A stretch of 64,000 nucleotides of DNA. Source: Channallabes apus. Lineage: Eukaryota > Chordata > Actinopteri > Siluriformes > Clariidae. A program made the translations under genes and the position numbers. The notes beneath the pieces are model-generated. The model was not told where the DNA came from, made no database searches, and saw nothing but the letters and a program-made list of their open reading frames with translations. Location: contig CM060109.1 in assembly GCA_030522415.1 (NCBI GenBank), positions 25,097,801-25,161,800 on the forward strand, written 5' to 3'. Every line of letters begins with the position of its first letter. Positions within the stretch are counted from its first letter, which is position 1. Below, piece after piece: positions 1 through 11,580 of this stretch.

Positions 1-3000
1 CTCTGGAGCAACAGAGGGATAATACATATAGACAGATGTATTATGCTGGGAAAAATTTTTATCAGAATAATGCCTGGGAGCCTGTACAGAGCACAAAGCC
101 TGCGTTAGATTTTACATAACAGGACACATTTATAAGTAGAAAACGTTAACTGGGTTGATGGCGGTAAGCAAAGGTGATGGTCATAAACCAACCTGCAGTT
201 AAAAGCGTTTAAACAGTTTTATGAGTCGCTGTACTGTATATAGTCATGTCTTCGACTCCAATCTCTTGTTGGTGCATTTCTTTCAAATAAAACTGATTGA
301 AAAGTGATGGTTTGATTAAAACTTGGCTTATCTTCCAAAAAAAAAAAAAAACACCACATACACACACACACACACACACACAGCTGTGAAACACGAGATG
401 CTGAGCCGCTAGACCTGTGTAATAGTCTGCACCATCTTCCAGATAAACAAAGGCTATAAAAGCAGCGACGTGTGTGTGCCGTGGCCCGACGCTGCCTCGC
501 CTTCCGCATCCCCCAGCCAGGTGTCATCGGTTTACACATATCTGATGGGACAGAAAGGGGGCGCGGTGGTCCACTTCCAGCAGACGAATTCGGTGTCATG
601 TCTCTCCGGAGCAAACTGTCAGTCTTTACGGGGAGAGTAATAATAGCCGGGCACTATGGCTCACCGTGGCAGGGGCGATATTTTAAAAGAAGCCTCAGCG
701 AGACAGTGACATTTGAGTCTAGAGGAGAGAAACTCAAGCCAAGCATCATTGAAAAAAAAAAAAAAAAAACACTGGAGTTATTATAATGGCTCTCTCTTTC
801 TCTCTCACTGGGCTCTTGGAGCAAGCAATGTGAGAGGCTTGGGATCAGGACTAAAGGAAAAAAAGACGGTGGCTTTTGTCTGATACGGAAATACAGTGTC
901 TATTTCTAATGCACTCTGCGCAGGCAAACTTGAGCAGGGTGGAGGATTCGAGTGGATGGCGTGTAAATGGGATTTTCAGTTGATTACAATTGCACGCTCA
1001 CGTATTTCTATTCGCCTTTGTATATAGGCAAGACATTTTTTTTCAGCGATGTCTCCCTTTCACACTTAGTCGAGCCATATGTGATGCTGATTTATGCCGG
1101 CCTTCTGTGGGCGCTGCTTTGGAAAAACGTGCTAAGGTTATGCTGCTTGAGTATAAACATAAATTGTCAAAAAAAAAAAAACAATGTTAAATTGGTCGGA
1201 CTAAATAAAGCCGTTAATTCCGAAGTACGGTGTAGAAGTGAGTTTGAAATACTGCAGCATTTCGACAGGGAGACGAGACAGAGAAAATCACACCAGCAGG
1301 ATCGATGCCACAGCCAAATGCTTAGCATTTTTATTTAATAAGCAGCCATTTGTGTTTCACCTTGAAAGTGTCTTATTCAAAAAGCAAAACGCATAGCTAA
1401 CAACCCCTGCACGCGACATATGGGATCCTTAGTGGCAATAAAAAAACAATATTTGTGTTTTGTTATGATTATTATGATTCAATTTAGGCAAATTGACTTT
1501 ACACGCGGCGGTGTGGTCTGTGAGGAGTTCAGCTCCTGAGCGAGGGGCCTGGAGTCTTGTGTTTTTTTCCGAGGCCTGTCTGAGAGCAGATGCTTTGAAC
1601 GGCGATAGAATTCCATTCTGGTCTCAAGTGTCATTAGCTGCGAGCCATTCGCTTTGCCAGGTAAAGATTAGATAACAATCACAACTTTATGAGATGCTCC
1701 TGGAGGTGTTGGAGCAGGCTTTTGTACTGGGCCAAGCACTGCTTACGGAAATATTGTTTCTGTCTAATTCCCCCTTTTATTTTACATTCTGATTAGTGGA
1801 AATTATTTGGTGTAGTTAAGAAAGAGAGAAACTAAATGGATTGACTGAATGAACAGATTCCTATGCTGTACAGAAACAAGTCTAAAAGAGCATGTGCATT
1901 TCATAACTGAAGTTTTTTTTAAGGTTTCAAAGAGGTGCTTTAGAGCCACATATTTCATGCTTTGAGGAAGGCTTGAAAGTGAATTCATTGAGCACTTATT
2001 CCTTTTGTCCTCAGAAAAATGGTGTGAGCACTCCAGAGCCTGTTGTTTTTCTTTAATGGAGTCATGGTGCTCTCATTGCCCTGTAAAGTGGAGCTTGTTC
2101 TGACCTAAATGAAAACAGCCTGCAGAGCTAAATAATCACCTGTCCTCCAGGCTGGCACTACCAAAGCTGCTGACGCTGTTTACCGCACCGAGCCACTACC
2201 ACATCCTTTATGCTCAAAAGCCAAACACCAATCTCACTAACACTCAGCAAAAAAAATCCCATCTCACTCAGTCGTGACTACTGTGTTACAAATGTTAAAT
2301 GATATCTTAGAACAGAAATACAGAATTGAAAACTGCAAAATTCAGCCCTGGAAAAAACTAGCAAAAAAAAAAGGGGAAAAAAAATTCCAGAATCCCATTT
2401 GAGATTGATTCCCACACGTATTCTTTTTTTTCCTGTCATCTTCAATGTGAAAATGAGCTAGAGAAAATTAACTCCTGATACAGCTACGCTGAATTAGACA
2501 GAGAAAAAAAAAGCACTTTTTAAGGATTCCAGCCTTGTCATTTTCAATTTTCTGCTCTTTGGACATGCGTGTATTCAGATTCAAGAACATCTACTCGGCA
2601 TATCAATCCTAATTAGACAATCTGGGTCCGCGAAGGATAGGAGCCGAGTTATTTGCATAATTTAATCATAAATACTCAGTGATACATATTTCCAGATGCA
2701 TTTGTACAATTATCTTTTCATCCTTGGGGCAAAAGTATTAATATGATTAGGCAATAATTCTTAAAAAAGAGCAGGAAAATAGGAAAGCAGCAAGTGCACC
2801 TTTTTTTTAACTCAAGCTTTGGGCTATATGAAAAATTAATTAATTTCGGGGGGGGGGAAATCAATTTCTCTACGTGACCACATTAGACAGAGAGGGGCTA
2901 CAGCCTAGAATCTCCGTCCAATCAAGAAATCTCATCTGCTGCCTCTAACTTCTGTCAGTAGTGTTTAACATCGCTGTACAAGCACCAGTGATCTGCGCCT

Positions 3001-4390
3001 TGCTCCCTAAATACGGTGTAATGTGGACGAGCTGCCGGTTAAAGACATGCCAGACCCAACAGTGTCTCTCTCATTCACACTCATACGCGCACACACACAC
3101 ACACACACACAGGCCCAAATTCAAGGTTCTCTCCACAGCCGATCTGTCACAGGTGCTGCTGCACTATTCCAATTCCTAACTATGCCTTCTCCTACCTGCT
3201 TTAATCTTCTCACCATTTAATACCAAAAATATCGCCGCTTTAGTCCTGTCAGCATCACCTAATGACATCTGTTACAAAAGCACGCATATTACACAACTAC
3301 AAAATGTGTATTAATAAATAGGCGCAACACCAGAAACACAATCCTCATCCTAAGCTCTGAGTCTCCAGCAGAGACGTGCAAATCTAATCAGCTCAAACTG
3401 TGTCACTTTATGACAAAGAAAATGCTGGCCTTTAAAGCCTTTTTTCCAGAACGCAAACTATAAATAGCTAGCAATCAGTTCTATCTATTCAGGAGCATTA
3501 ATAAAAAAATATATAGAAAAACTTTAATCGACTTTAAAACAGATACACAAATATTCTGAAATGCAAAAAAGAACTGAAAACGCAAATAAGCATGTCAGTC
3601 ATAATTATTAATCACAAGTAAATATCATATTGACTTTTTTTTAAAAACAATGCCATGTCCCAGTGTTTTCTAACGACACTGTTCTCGCGACATGCAGCAA
3701 ACGCACAATTCATTTAAGACGCTAATCCCATCCAGCAGCAGAGCTCTACTGACTCATAGCAACAAAGATTAAAAAAAAAAGCCGGCTGTTTATCCTCTTC
3801 CTTTCTGACCCATCAGCACAACATGAATTCACGGCCGGAGCAGAGAAATGCATATTCGATTTGTAAGAAAGTGCTTGAATGAATTTGTGATTTTAACAAG
3901 CCTTTTAACATGTGCGCCCCCCTCCTCCTCCGCCTTCAAACTCTTTCATCCTAATCAGACATCTGTCTCTCTGTTTTTTTTTTTTGTTGTTTTTTTTTTA
4001 AGTTATTATCACCCTGGCTCCCTCTTGGATGTGGTTGCTGGGTGACGGGTATCTTAGCACCCACTCTGACTGGGAATGATTTGAATCCGATCCAAAGATT
4101 TCCCATGAGTACCTGTAAACACATCTGTGCCCTGCCGAAAACAAATATATCAGAAGAGCGCGAGAGAGCGAGAGAGAGAGAGAGAGAGAGAGAGGAGCGA
4201 GAGAGAGAGGAGCGATAAAATCTGCCACCGCTGTTGAAGACGTAACCCCTGAGCAACTAGACAAAATAATCCCACTTTCCTATAAATGGGACAGTTTGTT
4301 TTTTTAATGGCCTGCACTTACACCTGGTCATGTAAAAAATTTTGCCATTTGTATTGATTCAACTTAGGAAGAAAAAAAAGTGAAATATAC
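1..4390. other. dach1 intron 1, distal part: unique sequence with short simple repeats
   Basis: No exon or complete mobile element recognised. Contains (CA)n at 361-382 and 3089-3111, several A-runs, and (GA)n at about 4161-4211. The block 2540-2770 is unique, compositionally even and rich in homeodomain/POU-like words (TAATTAG, TTTGCATAA, TTTAATCATAAA), and looks like a conserved non-coding element. The stretch 470-780 is more GC-balanced and is another candidate. Open frames here are short and lack family signatures. Confidence 0.4.
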
Positions 4391-4713
4391 CTCACTCAGT
4401 CATCACCGCTTAATCCTGTATTCAGGGTCACGGAGGCCTATCCCAGGAGACTTAGGGCACAAGGCGGGGTACACCCTGGACAGGGTGCCAATCCATCACA
4501 GGGCACACACACATTCATTCACACAGTACAGGCAATTTGCGACACCAATTAACCTAACCTACATGTCTTTGGACTGTGGGAGGAAACCGGAGTTTCCGAA
4601 GAGAACATGCAAACTCCATGCACACAGAGACGGGAATCGAGCCTGGCCGGGAATCAAACCCGGATCCTGGAGGTGCACGGCAACAGTGCTAACCACTACA
4701 CCACCATGCCGTC
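4391..4713 (-). repeat. tRNA-derived SINE-like repeat, copy 1
   Basis: Minus-strand copy of the commonest dispersed repeat in this window. Reading leftwards from 4713 it has a tRNA-like head: 'ggtggtgtagtggttagcac' (A-box region) and, about 45 bp on, a B-box-like 'gggtttgattccc'. Then come the body words 'gagtttgcatgttctc', 'ggtttcctcccacagtccaa' and 'ggattggcaccctgtccagg', ending in 'ggataggcc...tgaccctgaa'. Similar copies occur at 9082, 15047, 39489, 54030, 57345 and 58105. The short open frames here are not genes. Confidence 0.8.
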
Positions 4714-6230
4714 TCTATGAAATTCTAGTGCTGACAAAAATATCCGACATCCCAAAGGCCTCCTGTCGTCTGGAGGTGCGTGTTTAACCTTCAGAGGTAG
4801 ACAATGTTTGTCAATTAACTGCTGCATTGCTGTGCATGTGCAGCTTGCCTCCATTGAGAGAGCAGCGCTGTTGTGATGTTTCAATAACCCTGGAAGTTCA
4901 GGTGCCGGTGGGAATGAAGAGAGCCTACGCTGTCCCACACACGAAATGAAAAGGAAAACAAGTGTCTGAAGTATTGCTTCTCGCGAGGCGCTGTCGTAGC
5001 TTCCATGAAAGCAAGCGATTATGGGCCCTCTATCTCCTCGGCACCGGAAGGAGAGCATTAATCTGGGTCGAGGCTCTGTGTGAAGGTGGAGCAGAAAGAG
5101 AGAGAGAGAGAGGAGTGTGTCCTCCTGCAGAATGAGAGCGCAGATCATCTGCCACTGCCGTACGGCACATGCATTAAACAAGAGCAGCCAAAGATGAACA
5201 ATGATCATTTAGCAAAAAAAAAAAAAAAAAAAGGAAGCATGAGCATTTTGTCATCATAATAGTGTGGGAATTATTGCATGGATATCTTCATGTTCTCTCA
5301 TGGAAATCTATTTTTGTACACTGAGTATACACTATGAATACTCAAAAAGAAATACACACAAATTCCATTAGGTCACACTCATAGACGAGGTTTCTTTACA
5401 TGGCTTCAGATACGACTCCAGACACTCCACAAACATCTGTGATCCTTTGCTGCATCATCAAAACTGAAGTGACCCACGAATGCTTGAATTATGAGCTAAA
5501 GTGCAAACCTTTCTGCTTAAAGTGCCAAACATACACATAGAGATTCAATCAGCAGTGTAACGAAGAGCTGCTCCTCCTGTGCCATCGGTTTGTGTTCCAT
5601 CTACACAGGATATCTTTGTCCATACAAATGATGTAATTCTCCAAATGGGAAGCAGCCATGGTGGATATGATTGATTTCAGCATAACACCGGCAGTACCAG
5701 GTGCTTTCAGAGACCATTACAGGCCTCTCCGTGCAGCAGTAATAGACGAGCACTTTAGCGTCATTAAAGTAATATGTAGCACTGCATTATCCTTTAACCC
5801 CATCGCTGGCCACTCTCGGTGCCAACCTCTGAGTTCAAATCACACACTATATAACTGTGTGACCGGGGGACGTCTGAGTGGACGGAGAATCGAGGCCTCA
5901 CGGCTTTAAGTTGCAGCTCTCACAAACAGAACGATCTTCAAAAATTACATTGTGATGTACAGTATGGTGAAAAGAACTCATTTAAGTTTCTTTTTTTATT
6001 TCAAGGCTTCATGTTTAGGAAAAAATGCAATTAAACATATATATTTAAAAAATCTGACATGGGTCAAGGCATAATGTAGCCAGACGAGTATTTTGTAAGA
6101 AAGCACTAAAAATTTAATTATATGATTTTGTTGTGTATATTCACCAGCATTTACGTACGTACTATTAATATGGTCTTTTAATGAATTAATTCTAATACAA
6201 ATAACAAAAATAAGACATGACATTTCCCTT
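4714..6230. other. dach1 intron 1: unique, candidate conserved non-coding blocks
   Basis: No exon found. The stretches 4800-5200 and 5400-5910 are unique, GC-balanced and free of recognisable repeats apart from a (GA)n run at about 5098-5112 and an A-run at 5214-5232. They look like conserved regulatory sequence in composition. The minus-strand open frame 5208-4696 overlaps a SINE end and has no domain signature. Confidence 0.35.
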
Positions 6231-6232
6231 TA

Positions 6233-6263
<31 letters not shown>

Positions 6264-6630
6264 TTATTAGACAAACGTTATTTAAGGAGAAAGGTCACAT
6301 GTCTTGCACCCACTTAACAGTAATCTATGTTTCCACTACTTAAAATTAGCTGGAGGCAGTGAATCCTTCCTCATTATTGACAGCATGCACTTACTGACCA
6401 CAAGCACTTTTTTCTAACTGAAGGAGGAAAAAAAGATCATAGATGCAAACACTAGAAATAATGTCAATGTACTAGATCATGCCCAGTGCACAATATGTAG
6501 AAAATATTAGTAATCATTTAATGATTGCAATAGGAAAAATTTGCTTTTATCAAAAGATGACACATTAAATGTTAAATATTAAAAGTAAAATAGTTAAAGT
6601 AATAATGTCCACATGTTCAACAGCTGTAAA

Positions 6631-6661
<31 letters not shown>

Positions 6662-6969
6662 TATGTTTTAATTTAAGAAAGTGTCATGTTTTTATAGCAT
6701 TGTGTAAACACACTCAGACTTTACTGGTACTGTTCACCATCTCATAATCATTTCTTTGCTAGTTTGTTGTGAATACAGCCCTGACATTTGAATTGCAAAA
6801 ATCTAAGAATAAGTTATCATATCCTAAACTACACTTTATTATAAAATATAAAAAAAATTAAAAATAAAAAAATAATAATGCCAGTGTTATTTGTGTAGTT
6901 AGTATTTATTAAGGTCCAGCAGGATAAGAGATAAAAGTAGATAAGAGTAAAAGTTAATCTTAAACACAC
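6231..6969. other. dach1 intron 1: AT-rich sequence with (TTA)n and (AAT)n microsatellites
   Basis: AT-rich intronic sequence. It holds (TTA)n at about 6233-6263, (AAT)n at about 6631-6660 and a short A-rich run at 6845-6875. Nothing gene-like is seen. Confidence 0.5.
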
Positions 6970-7590
6970 TGCTGTTAAAGGTGTGTACTTTGTGTCAGTG
7001 CTGTATAAATTAATCTAACACAGGGGTGTTTAGCTGTGTACTTTGTGTCAGTGGTATAAAAGTTAATCCAGGACAGTGATGTTTAGCTGTGTTTCTTGTG
7101 CCAGCGGTTTATAAATTAATTGAACACATTGTTTAGCAGTGCACTTTGTGTAAGCGGTGCAAAACTAAATCTGTTCAGATGCATGCATCAGTGGTGTAGA
7201 AGTTAATGCAACTCACTGATGTTTAGCTGTGTACTTAGTGTCAGTGGTGAAGAAGTTTATGTAACACACTGATGTTTGTGTAGTTTGCAAAAGTGGCGTA
7301 GAAGTTTGTGTAACACACTGGTGTTCAGCTTTGCATTTCCCATCAGTGGTGCAGAAGTTTGTATAATATAATGGTCTTTAGCTTTGCATTTCGCATGAGT
7401 GGCGGAGAGGTTTGTAATAATATAATGATGTTGAGCTGTGCATGTCGCATCAGTGATGAAGAAGTTTTTGTGATTTGTGTAAAAGTCAATGTAAGCACAC
7501 TGACGTGGATATTTTGCACGAGCGGTGTATAATTTTATGACGCTTTTTTTCTGTGTACTCGACGGCACTGGTGCAGAAGTTGAGCAGTAA
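6970..7590. repeat. degenerate ~50-bp minisatellite in dach1 intron 1
   Basis: About twelve diverged units of roughly 50-55 bp, each reading approximately 'gctgtgtactttgtgtcagt' then 'ggtgtagaagttaatgtaac' and 'acactgatgttta'. Unit starts by eye are near 6979, 7032, 7088, 7135, 7185, 7223, 7276, 7327, 7380, 7434, 7510 and 7550. It ends about 190 bp inside intron 1 from the exon 1 donor. Later units shift from 'tactttgtgtcag' to 'catttcgcatcag', so the array has sub-families. The open frame on the minus strand (7568 to 7257) simply reads across the array and has no protein features. Confidence 0.75.
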
Positions 7591-7774
7591 CGGCCCCACT
7601 ACTGTACGTCATCAGCTCGGGTGAGCTCGCGAGCTCGGAGTCGGTTCTCTGCAGCTCCGCGCGCGCACAATTCTTCACCATTTAACAAGTTACTGGGAAG
7701 TTGGAGCTGCGCGCGTGCGGAGCTGCAGGACGAACCGGCTCGCACACGAGCTCGCGGTGCAACTCGGTGCTTAC

Positions 7775-8343
7775 CTGGCGTTGGTGCAGTCGTTGTAGAG
7801 CGTCTCGAAGTCTTTGCGGGAGATGAGCTTGCAGCGGTTCACGCCGGGCTGGATGGCGCCGAGGCCGCGCAGCACGCGCACCTGCTCCACGTTGCACACC
7901 ACGGGCGTGATCTCGAGCCGCTTCAGCTTGGTGTAGACCGTGTGCAAGCCGCCGACCAGGTGCTTCAGGAACAGATCGAATGCCTGCGGTAGGCAGATGA
8001 GCTCGCGCCCGTCCACGGTGAACGACGCCACCTGCGCGCCCCTCAGCTCCACCATCTTGCACTCGTTGTTCTGCGGGGTGTTCTCCACGGGCGACGGGGT
8101 CGAGTACACGGGCTTGGAGGAGAGAGGAGTCGGGGTGACGGCGATCGGAATCGCCGGGCTGCCTGCCGCCGCTCTCAGCTCCGAGCGGAATGGGTTCGCG
8201 ACGGCCGGAGCCACCGACGGACACGGAGACGAAGTGGCCGACGGAGAAGAAGTGTTCACCGATGAGGAGGAGGAGGAGGAGGATGAGATGGGAGACGGCT
8301 GGACCAGAGAGGAAGGGGGGATCAAAGCAGCCGGCACCGCCAT
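7775..8343 (-). CDS. dach1: dachshund homologue (dach1-like), coding exon 1
   Basis: First coding exon of a Dachshund-family nuclear transcription cofactor, which works with the SIX/EYA retinal-determination network. Reading down from the ATG at 8343 (good Kozak, A at -3 and G at +4), 189 full codons precede a GTAAGC donor at 7774. Residues 1-90 are low-complexity, with a run of nine serines at about 20-28 and many Pro/Thr/Ala. Residues about 93-188 form the complete DACHbox-N (Ski/Sno/Dac DNA-binding fold), including CLPQAFDLFLKHLVGGLHTV and GLGAIQPGVNRCKLISRKDF. 'TPVVCNVEQVR' matches DACH1 rather than DACH2 as I remember them. The exon ends in phase 2 after ...DCTNA, as in vertebrate DACH1, where the next exon starts the SRPGRPPKR segment; that exon is not in the window. 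The frame is open upstream to another ATG at 8433, but the MAVPAAL start is the family start. Teleosts have several dach paralogues (dacha/b/c), so which copy this is remains open. Confidence 0.93.
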
Positions 8344-8760
8344 GGTCAGCTCGTTAAAGTTCAAAAAGTGGGCAAAAAACCCAAAGAACGACAAAAAGTA
8401 ACGCGCGAGCTGGTTAGAGACACAAATCCACAACAGCGCGCGCTCCGCCGAAAAAAAAGTAGCCCCAAAAAAAAGGATGAGATAAAAAAAAAAAAAGCGT
8501 GTGTGTGTGTGTGTGTGTGTAATGAATTAGGCTGCACACGGCGGGACAACCATTTGGAGATTGGGAAATACAGAGAGAGGGAGAGAGAGAGAGTGACAGG
8601 AAGAAAATGAGCCGAAAAGTGCAGCTCGCGCTCTGGGATGAGTTGTTGTTGTCACAAGGTCCAAAGTGGGAGGAGCTATTGGACACTGTCGGCCTTTGAA
8701 GCACGCGCACACTGGCTGCGTCCGAAAGCGCGCGCGCGATAAAGCGTTCAATCATCTCTC
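8344..8760 (-). promoter_or_regulatory. probable 5' UTR and promoter of dach1
   Basis: GC-rich flank directly upstream of the dach1 start codon on the minus strand. It contains an inverted CCAAT box (ATTGG at 8678-8682), a G-rich Sp1-like stretch next to it (about 8665-8675), a (GT)n run at 8499-8520 and a purine run at 8570-8595. No clear TATA box is seen, as expected for a CpG-island developmental promoter. The transcription start cannot be placed from sequence alone. Confidence 0.5.
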
Positions 8761-9081
8761 CCGGTTACCAGTCTACATTTACTGGAGGTTTCTTTTTTTT
8801 TTTTTTTTTTACAATTTAATACTGACGGAGGTGAAGGCGATGCTAAGAGCAGACATCAGTGCAGAGCTTTTCAAACTGTACACTCGCCCTAAAATAAACT
8901 CTTCTGTTATTCATTCACAACTTCAGATTCAGTTTCATTCCTTTACAGTATAGGATTGGTTTGTCTGTCTCCAATCTTCACCCTAAGTGTTAAAATGCTT
9001 CATGCCATGCACATTCATTCCACTGAATCAGCTGTTCCTTATCAGCTATTGATGAGCATAAATTAATAATCGCTGAAAAAA
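8761..9081. other. dach1 upstream flank, AT-rich, no feature
   Basis: Contains a T-run at about 8790-8810, then plain AT-rich sequence. No coding or repeat feature recognised. Confidence 0.5.
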
Positions 9082-9438
9082 CAGGGTGGCAAGTTGTTTC
9101 AGAGGTTAGCACTGTCACCTTGGACCTCAATGGTCCAGGTTTGTTACTTCTGTGTGTGTGTGGAGTTTGCATGTTCTCCCCATGCTTGGTGGGTTTCTTC
9201 CTGGTACCCACAGTCCAAAGACACAAATTAGGCTAATTGGTGTTTCCAAATTGCCCTTAGAGTGAGTGTGTGTGTGTACAGTATATTATGTATGTATGTG
9301 TGTGTGCCCTGCGATGGATTGGCACCCCATCCAGGCTGTTCACCGCCTCGTGCCCTAAGTCTCCTGGGATAGGCTCCAGGCCCCCGAGACCCTGTATACA
9401 GGATAAAGCGGTATAGACAGTGCGTGAGTGAGTGAATT
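9082..9438 (+). repeat. tRNA-derived SINE-like repeat, copy 2
   Basis: Plus-strand copy. The tRNA head is degenerate ('gaggttagcactgtcacc', 'ggtccaggtttgttac'). The body words 'gagtttgcatgttctcc', 'cacagtccaaagacac', 'tgcgatggattggcacc' and 'cctgggataggctccagg' are clear. It ends near the GTGAGTGAGTGA tail at 9430-9438. A (GT)n stretch has grown inside it at about 9263-9305. Confidence 0.8.
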
Positions 9439-9815
9439 TTTTTTTTAATCAGACATACAAAAATACAAAATCTTTGGCATTAAACCGAATGTTTTGCTTA
9501 TTTTCTCAAATGGATTAGCAAAATCAGTACAACACAACCTTCAGTGCATATGCTACACCCCCTCTTCAAACATAAATTTATGTTAAATATCAGTGAATAC
9601 TGAGTGATCTTTGTCAGTATGAAACAGAAGTTTACTTTTAGTCCTTGTCACATATCCTTTCTTCTTATTTGTTCTTCCACCTGTGCACACACACCTGCCA
9701 TCCAGACAATCCCCCAAGCGTAGGAAGGGGTTTCATGTGTCATTTCACTATGTGAGGTTGGTCATATCAAGAAAACTTTTGTGAACTGAATCAGGTCTGA
9801 GCAACACATAGGTCA

Positions 9816-9906
<91 letters not shown>

Positions 9907-11169
9907 CACTAAAATGAACCAATGAAACCCCTGACCTTTCTCAATTTCGCTGAAACAATATATATCACCTATCTTCTCATCTAGTCTGAGACTCCACCAT
10001 ATAATCCCAAAACATTTTATATCACACACGAGAGAGGAAGACACCAAACTGAGTTGTTTATTAATATTTGGATTTCAGCCTTTTCTTTCCTCACAATGTA
10101 AGAAAGTGATAATATTCTTTGAAAGAGCAATATACACTCTCACCATGTTCTAAGGACCCTTAAGCATCCAAATGACTCCTAAACTCATGGTGTACATAGG
10201 GCAGGGCTAAAGTTGCTCGAGCAGCTGCCTACTTGCCTTCACATGAAAAAAAAAAAAGTCTTAATTAATTAATGAATTTATTTTTGTTGTTTTGGCTGCA
10301 TAAGTATGATTAGCCCATGATTGCTTAAGTTTATCCAAATTAAATTATCCACAGTTTATTTTTATTTATGTCTTTGCTTCGTTTTTAAATGAAGCAAAGC
10401 AATGCCTAATGCCTAATATTCCCTATTACCTAACAATGGAACATCCAAATGTTATGTTTACGTTTTGTGAGTGTTATGGGTGAGTCTTTTGAAGTTGTGG
10501 AAATGATTAATGAGGACTGTATAACCAGTGTGATTCCCTGTGAATAATATTTTCCACACACGTTTCCATACACTGTGCAGCTTGTTATGTTTGCATCACA
10601 TTGTGCAATAATGTCTTACATTAAGCTAACCCAGTCTTAGCTAGCTAAGTGCCTAGCATATAGACACTTACATACAGTACAGTAGATGTTTACTGGCAGC
10701 TATCTCAAGTTAATGTGAAAGTTAACTTATCTATAAAAGAAAGTTGGTATTATTTTCCACTTTACCATGTCATACAAAACAAACTAATATGGGCATTAGC
10801 CCTTTCTAGCTAGTTACTTAATGTCCTTAAACATGCTTCTTACAGGTTGTGATAATTTTTTTTACTTCATTAGAAGTAGTATTAGTGAGTAAGTGAGTGA
10901 GTTATTATTTTAAAATCTATATTGTTTGAATCTAGACATTATATGGTATTTCATAAGATACAGTATGAGTATCATCAAATATTTGGTTGAGACAGAGAAG
11001 GGACTTTCTCTGGGAAATCGAGACTTTTCAGTTCCGAGAGTTAGAAAAACTACCTTTATTTCTCTATATACAGTAATCCCCTGCTATACTAATACACTTA
11101 ACCCAGCATTTCACTAATGCTTTCCTCAGTACAGTACATACATGTAAGAGCCCTAATTGACGTCTGAAA
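9439..11169. other. intergenic AT-rich sequence with a long (CA)n
   Basis: Non-coding flank of dach1. It holds a long (CA)n tract at 9819-9902 with a few interruptions (gcacacgcgc). The minus-strand open frame over this tract is a Val/Cys repeat artefact. The remainder, to about 11150, is unique AT-rich sequence with no recognisable gene. Confidence 0.5.
9819..9902. repeat. (CA)n microsatellite
   Basis: Long (CA)n of about 84 bp with a short 'gcacacgcgc' interruption near 9851. Confidence 0.97.
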
Positions 11170-11580
11170 TGCTGGCTGCCTTTAATGGTCCAAACATGTG
11201 GAAGTGGCTTGGAGCAGGACTGTACAGGGAATGTGGCAACATCTCCAAGTTAAGCTCCTATAATGTGCAAGTGGTATTCATGAATGATTGTGTGTACAGT
11301 TCCCACGGACAGATGTGTCTCTTCCATAAGTTGGTCACAAGTTGTCTGTCAATTTTCAGGGATCAGACATTCCACTCGCTGAATTCATAGTGGGGTCCGA
11401 CCCACTTCAGTCAGGATCTTCATTCACAGACTTACTGCACAACCTTCTTTAGAATGTTTGCCCCATTAAAATAGTTTATTGCCCATAAGAATCTCATCAA
11501 CATCATGTGCTTGAAGTCCTCTGTAAATGTCAATCCATTTGACCCCTTCATTCACAAGAAATTCTTGCAATGCCTGTTAA
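11170..11580 (-). repeat. mariner-type transposase remnant (same family as 48003-48624)
   Basis: Decayed stretch that lines up by eye with 48250-48600. Shared words include 'gaagtggctt' / 'gaaaatggct', 'aggactgtacag', 'acagatgtgtctcttc', 'aagttggt' and 'cattccactcgctga'. Read on the minus strand, the better copy at 48 kb encodes an HTH-type transposase N-terminus. Here only fragments survive, with stops. No terminal repeats were found, so this is an internal relic. Confidence 0.5.

Larger units (their letters stand above)
7600..8760. other. CpG-rich island over dach1 exon 1
   Basis: Dense CG dinucleotides (gcgcgc, cgagctcgcg and similar) from about 7600 to 8760, in sharp contrast to the AT-rich, CpG-poor surroundings. 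It covers the exon, its donor and the proximal promoter. Many open frames on both strands here (for example opposite exon 1) result from the high GC content and low stop density. Confidence 0.75.

Noticed and set aside
4696..5208. 170-codon minus-strand frame
   Set aside because: Runs through a GA tract and has no domain signature; unsupported by context.
1..7770. dach1 exon 2 (SRPGRPPKR segment)
   Set aside because: Looked for on the minus strand left of exon 1 and not seen; intron 1 continues past the window edge.
7682..8401. Long open frames on both strands overlapping dach1 exon 1 (8224-7682, 7940-8401, 7621-7992)
   Set aside because: Shadows in GC-rich sequence with few stops; only the frame from 8343 carries the DACHbox-N domain.
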